A stretch of 39,348 nucleotides of DNA, taken from NCBI GenBank assembly GCA_017403825.1, contig JAFRDO010000036.1, positions 1-39,348 of the forward strand, read 5' to 3'. The translations under genes and the position numbers were made by a program. The notes below the pieces were generated by a model. That model ran no database searches. It saw only the letters and a list, made by a program, of their open reading frames with translations, and was not told the origin of the DNA. The DNA comes from Kiritimatiellia bacterium. GTDB taxonomy: Bacteria > Verrucomicrobiota > Kiritimatiellia > RFP12 > UBA1067. Below, in pieces: positions 39,232 through 39,348 of the stretch (the stretch's first letter is position 1; each line of letters begins with the position of its first letter).

Positions 39232-39348
39232 CACCGCAACCGATCGCCGAACTTGAGAAGTGCTTGGCACGCCTGCCTGGCTTCGGGCGGCGGTCTGCTG
39301 CGCGCGCGGCGCTGGCGCTCGTACGCGAGCCGGTGCGACTGCTGCAGC
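39228..39348 (+). CDS. recR: Recombination protein RecR, 5' part only
   Basis: Forty codons are visible before the window ends: MTPQPIAELEKCLARLPGFG then RRSAARAALALV, the helix-hairpin-helix start of RecR (family pattern RLPGVGPKSA). It starts at GTG 39228, overlapping the ybaB stop by 4 bp. RecR acts with RecO/RecF in gap repair. Confidence 0.85.
   Translation, partial: MTPQPIAELEKCLARLPGFGRRSAARAALALVREPVRLLQ

Noticed and set aside
1..39348. tRNA or rRNA genes
   Set aside because: The gaps between genes were inspected and none shows a cloverleaf with TTCRANYC or rRNA-like sequence; by eye this cannot exclude a small RNA.

Overview
The window is high-GC bacterial chromosome with densely packed genes, many joined by ATGA or TAATG overlaps. 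GTP-type PEP carboxykinase, an AIR-dependent eukaryote-like PurC, RHS/YD-repeat fragments, AGGA-type ribosome binding sites and GGGGACAGTCCCC palindromes together suggest a Kiritimatiellota/Verrucomicrobiota-type organism, probably gut-associated. This assignment is an inference from gene content; no rRNA is present to confirm it.

Layout. (1) 1-2250: pckG behind an extended -10 promoter. (2) 2251-5623, minus strand: a three-gene signalling operon with 4-bp overlaps: an NtrB-like soluble histidine kinase, an NtrC-like response regulator and a Ser/Thr protein kinase. (3) 5640-12005: an accessory island. It starts with a truncated secreted-protein/RHS fusion and continues into clearly AT-richer DNA (about 7.1-11.9 kb) holding a row of displaced RHS C-terminal 'tip' cassettes. 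These share a roughly 65-bp direct repeat and a roughly 210-bp RHS-core repeat. Two tips are each followed by a small membrane protein. The middle tip is followed instead by two overlapping radical SAM enzyme genes. This is the least conventional part of the window. (4) 12006-16748: nadB and a peptide-transporter ATPase, facing a signal-peptide-bearing hexose mutarotase-like gene and a FucP-like sugar symporter. (5) 16826-20383: a DUF4011-type helicase-nuclease, plausibly anti-phage. (6) 20432-27577: a UDG-fold-like protein, pyrK, pyrD, a lipoprotein, trmJ, two YejB/YejE-like permeases and gltS. (7) 27577-29940: mutS. (8) 30161-34180: rpmJ-rpsM-rpsK-rpsD-rpoA-rplQ-rpsU-rpmH-rnpA-yidD as one continuous gene string ending in an intrinsic terminator that lies inside yidD. 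(9) 34190-35839, minus strand: glnK-amt behind a good sigma-54 promoter match. (10) 36214-39348: yidC, purC, ybaB and the start of recR.

Shared themes. A nitrogen theme runs through the window: NtrBC-like pair, sigma-54 promoter, PII protein lacking Tyr51, ammonium channel and glutamate symporter. Promoters follow one style, TGnTATAAT extended -10 elements. Several sit so close to the start codon that the mRNAs should be leaderless. The RHS island sits directly upstream of housekeeping nadB and has probably been shaped by recombination at its repeats.
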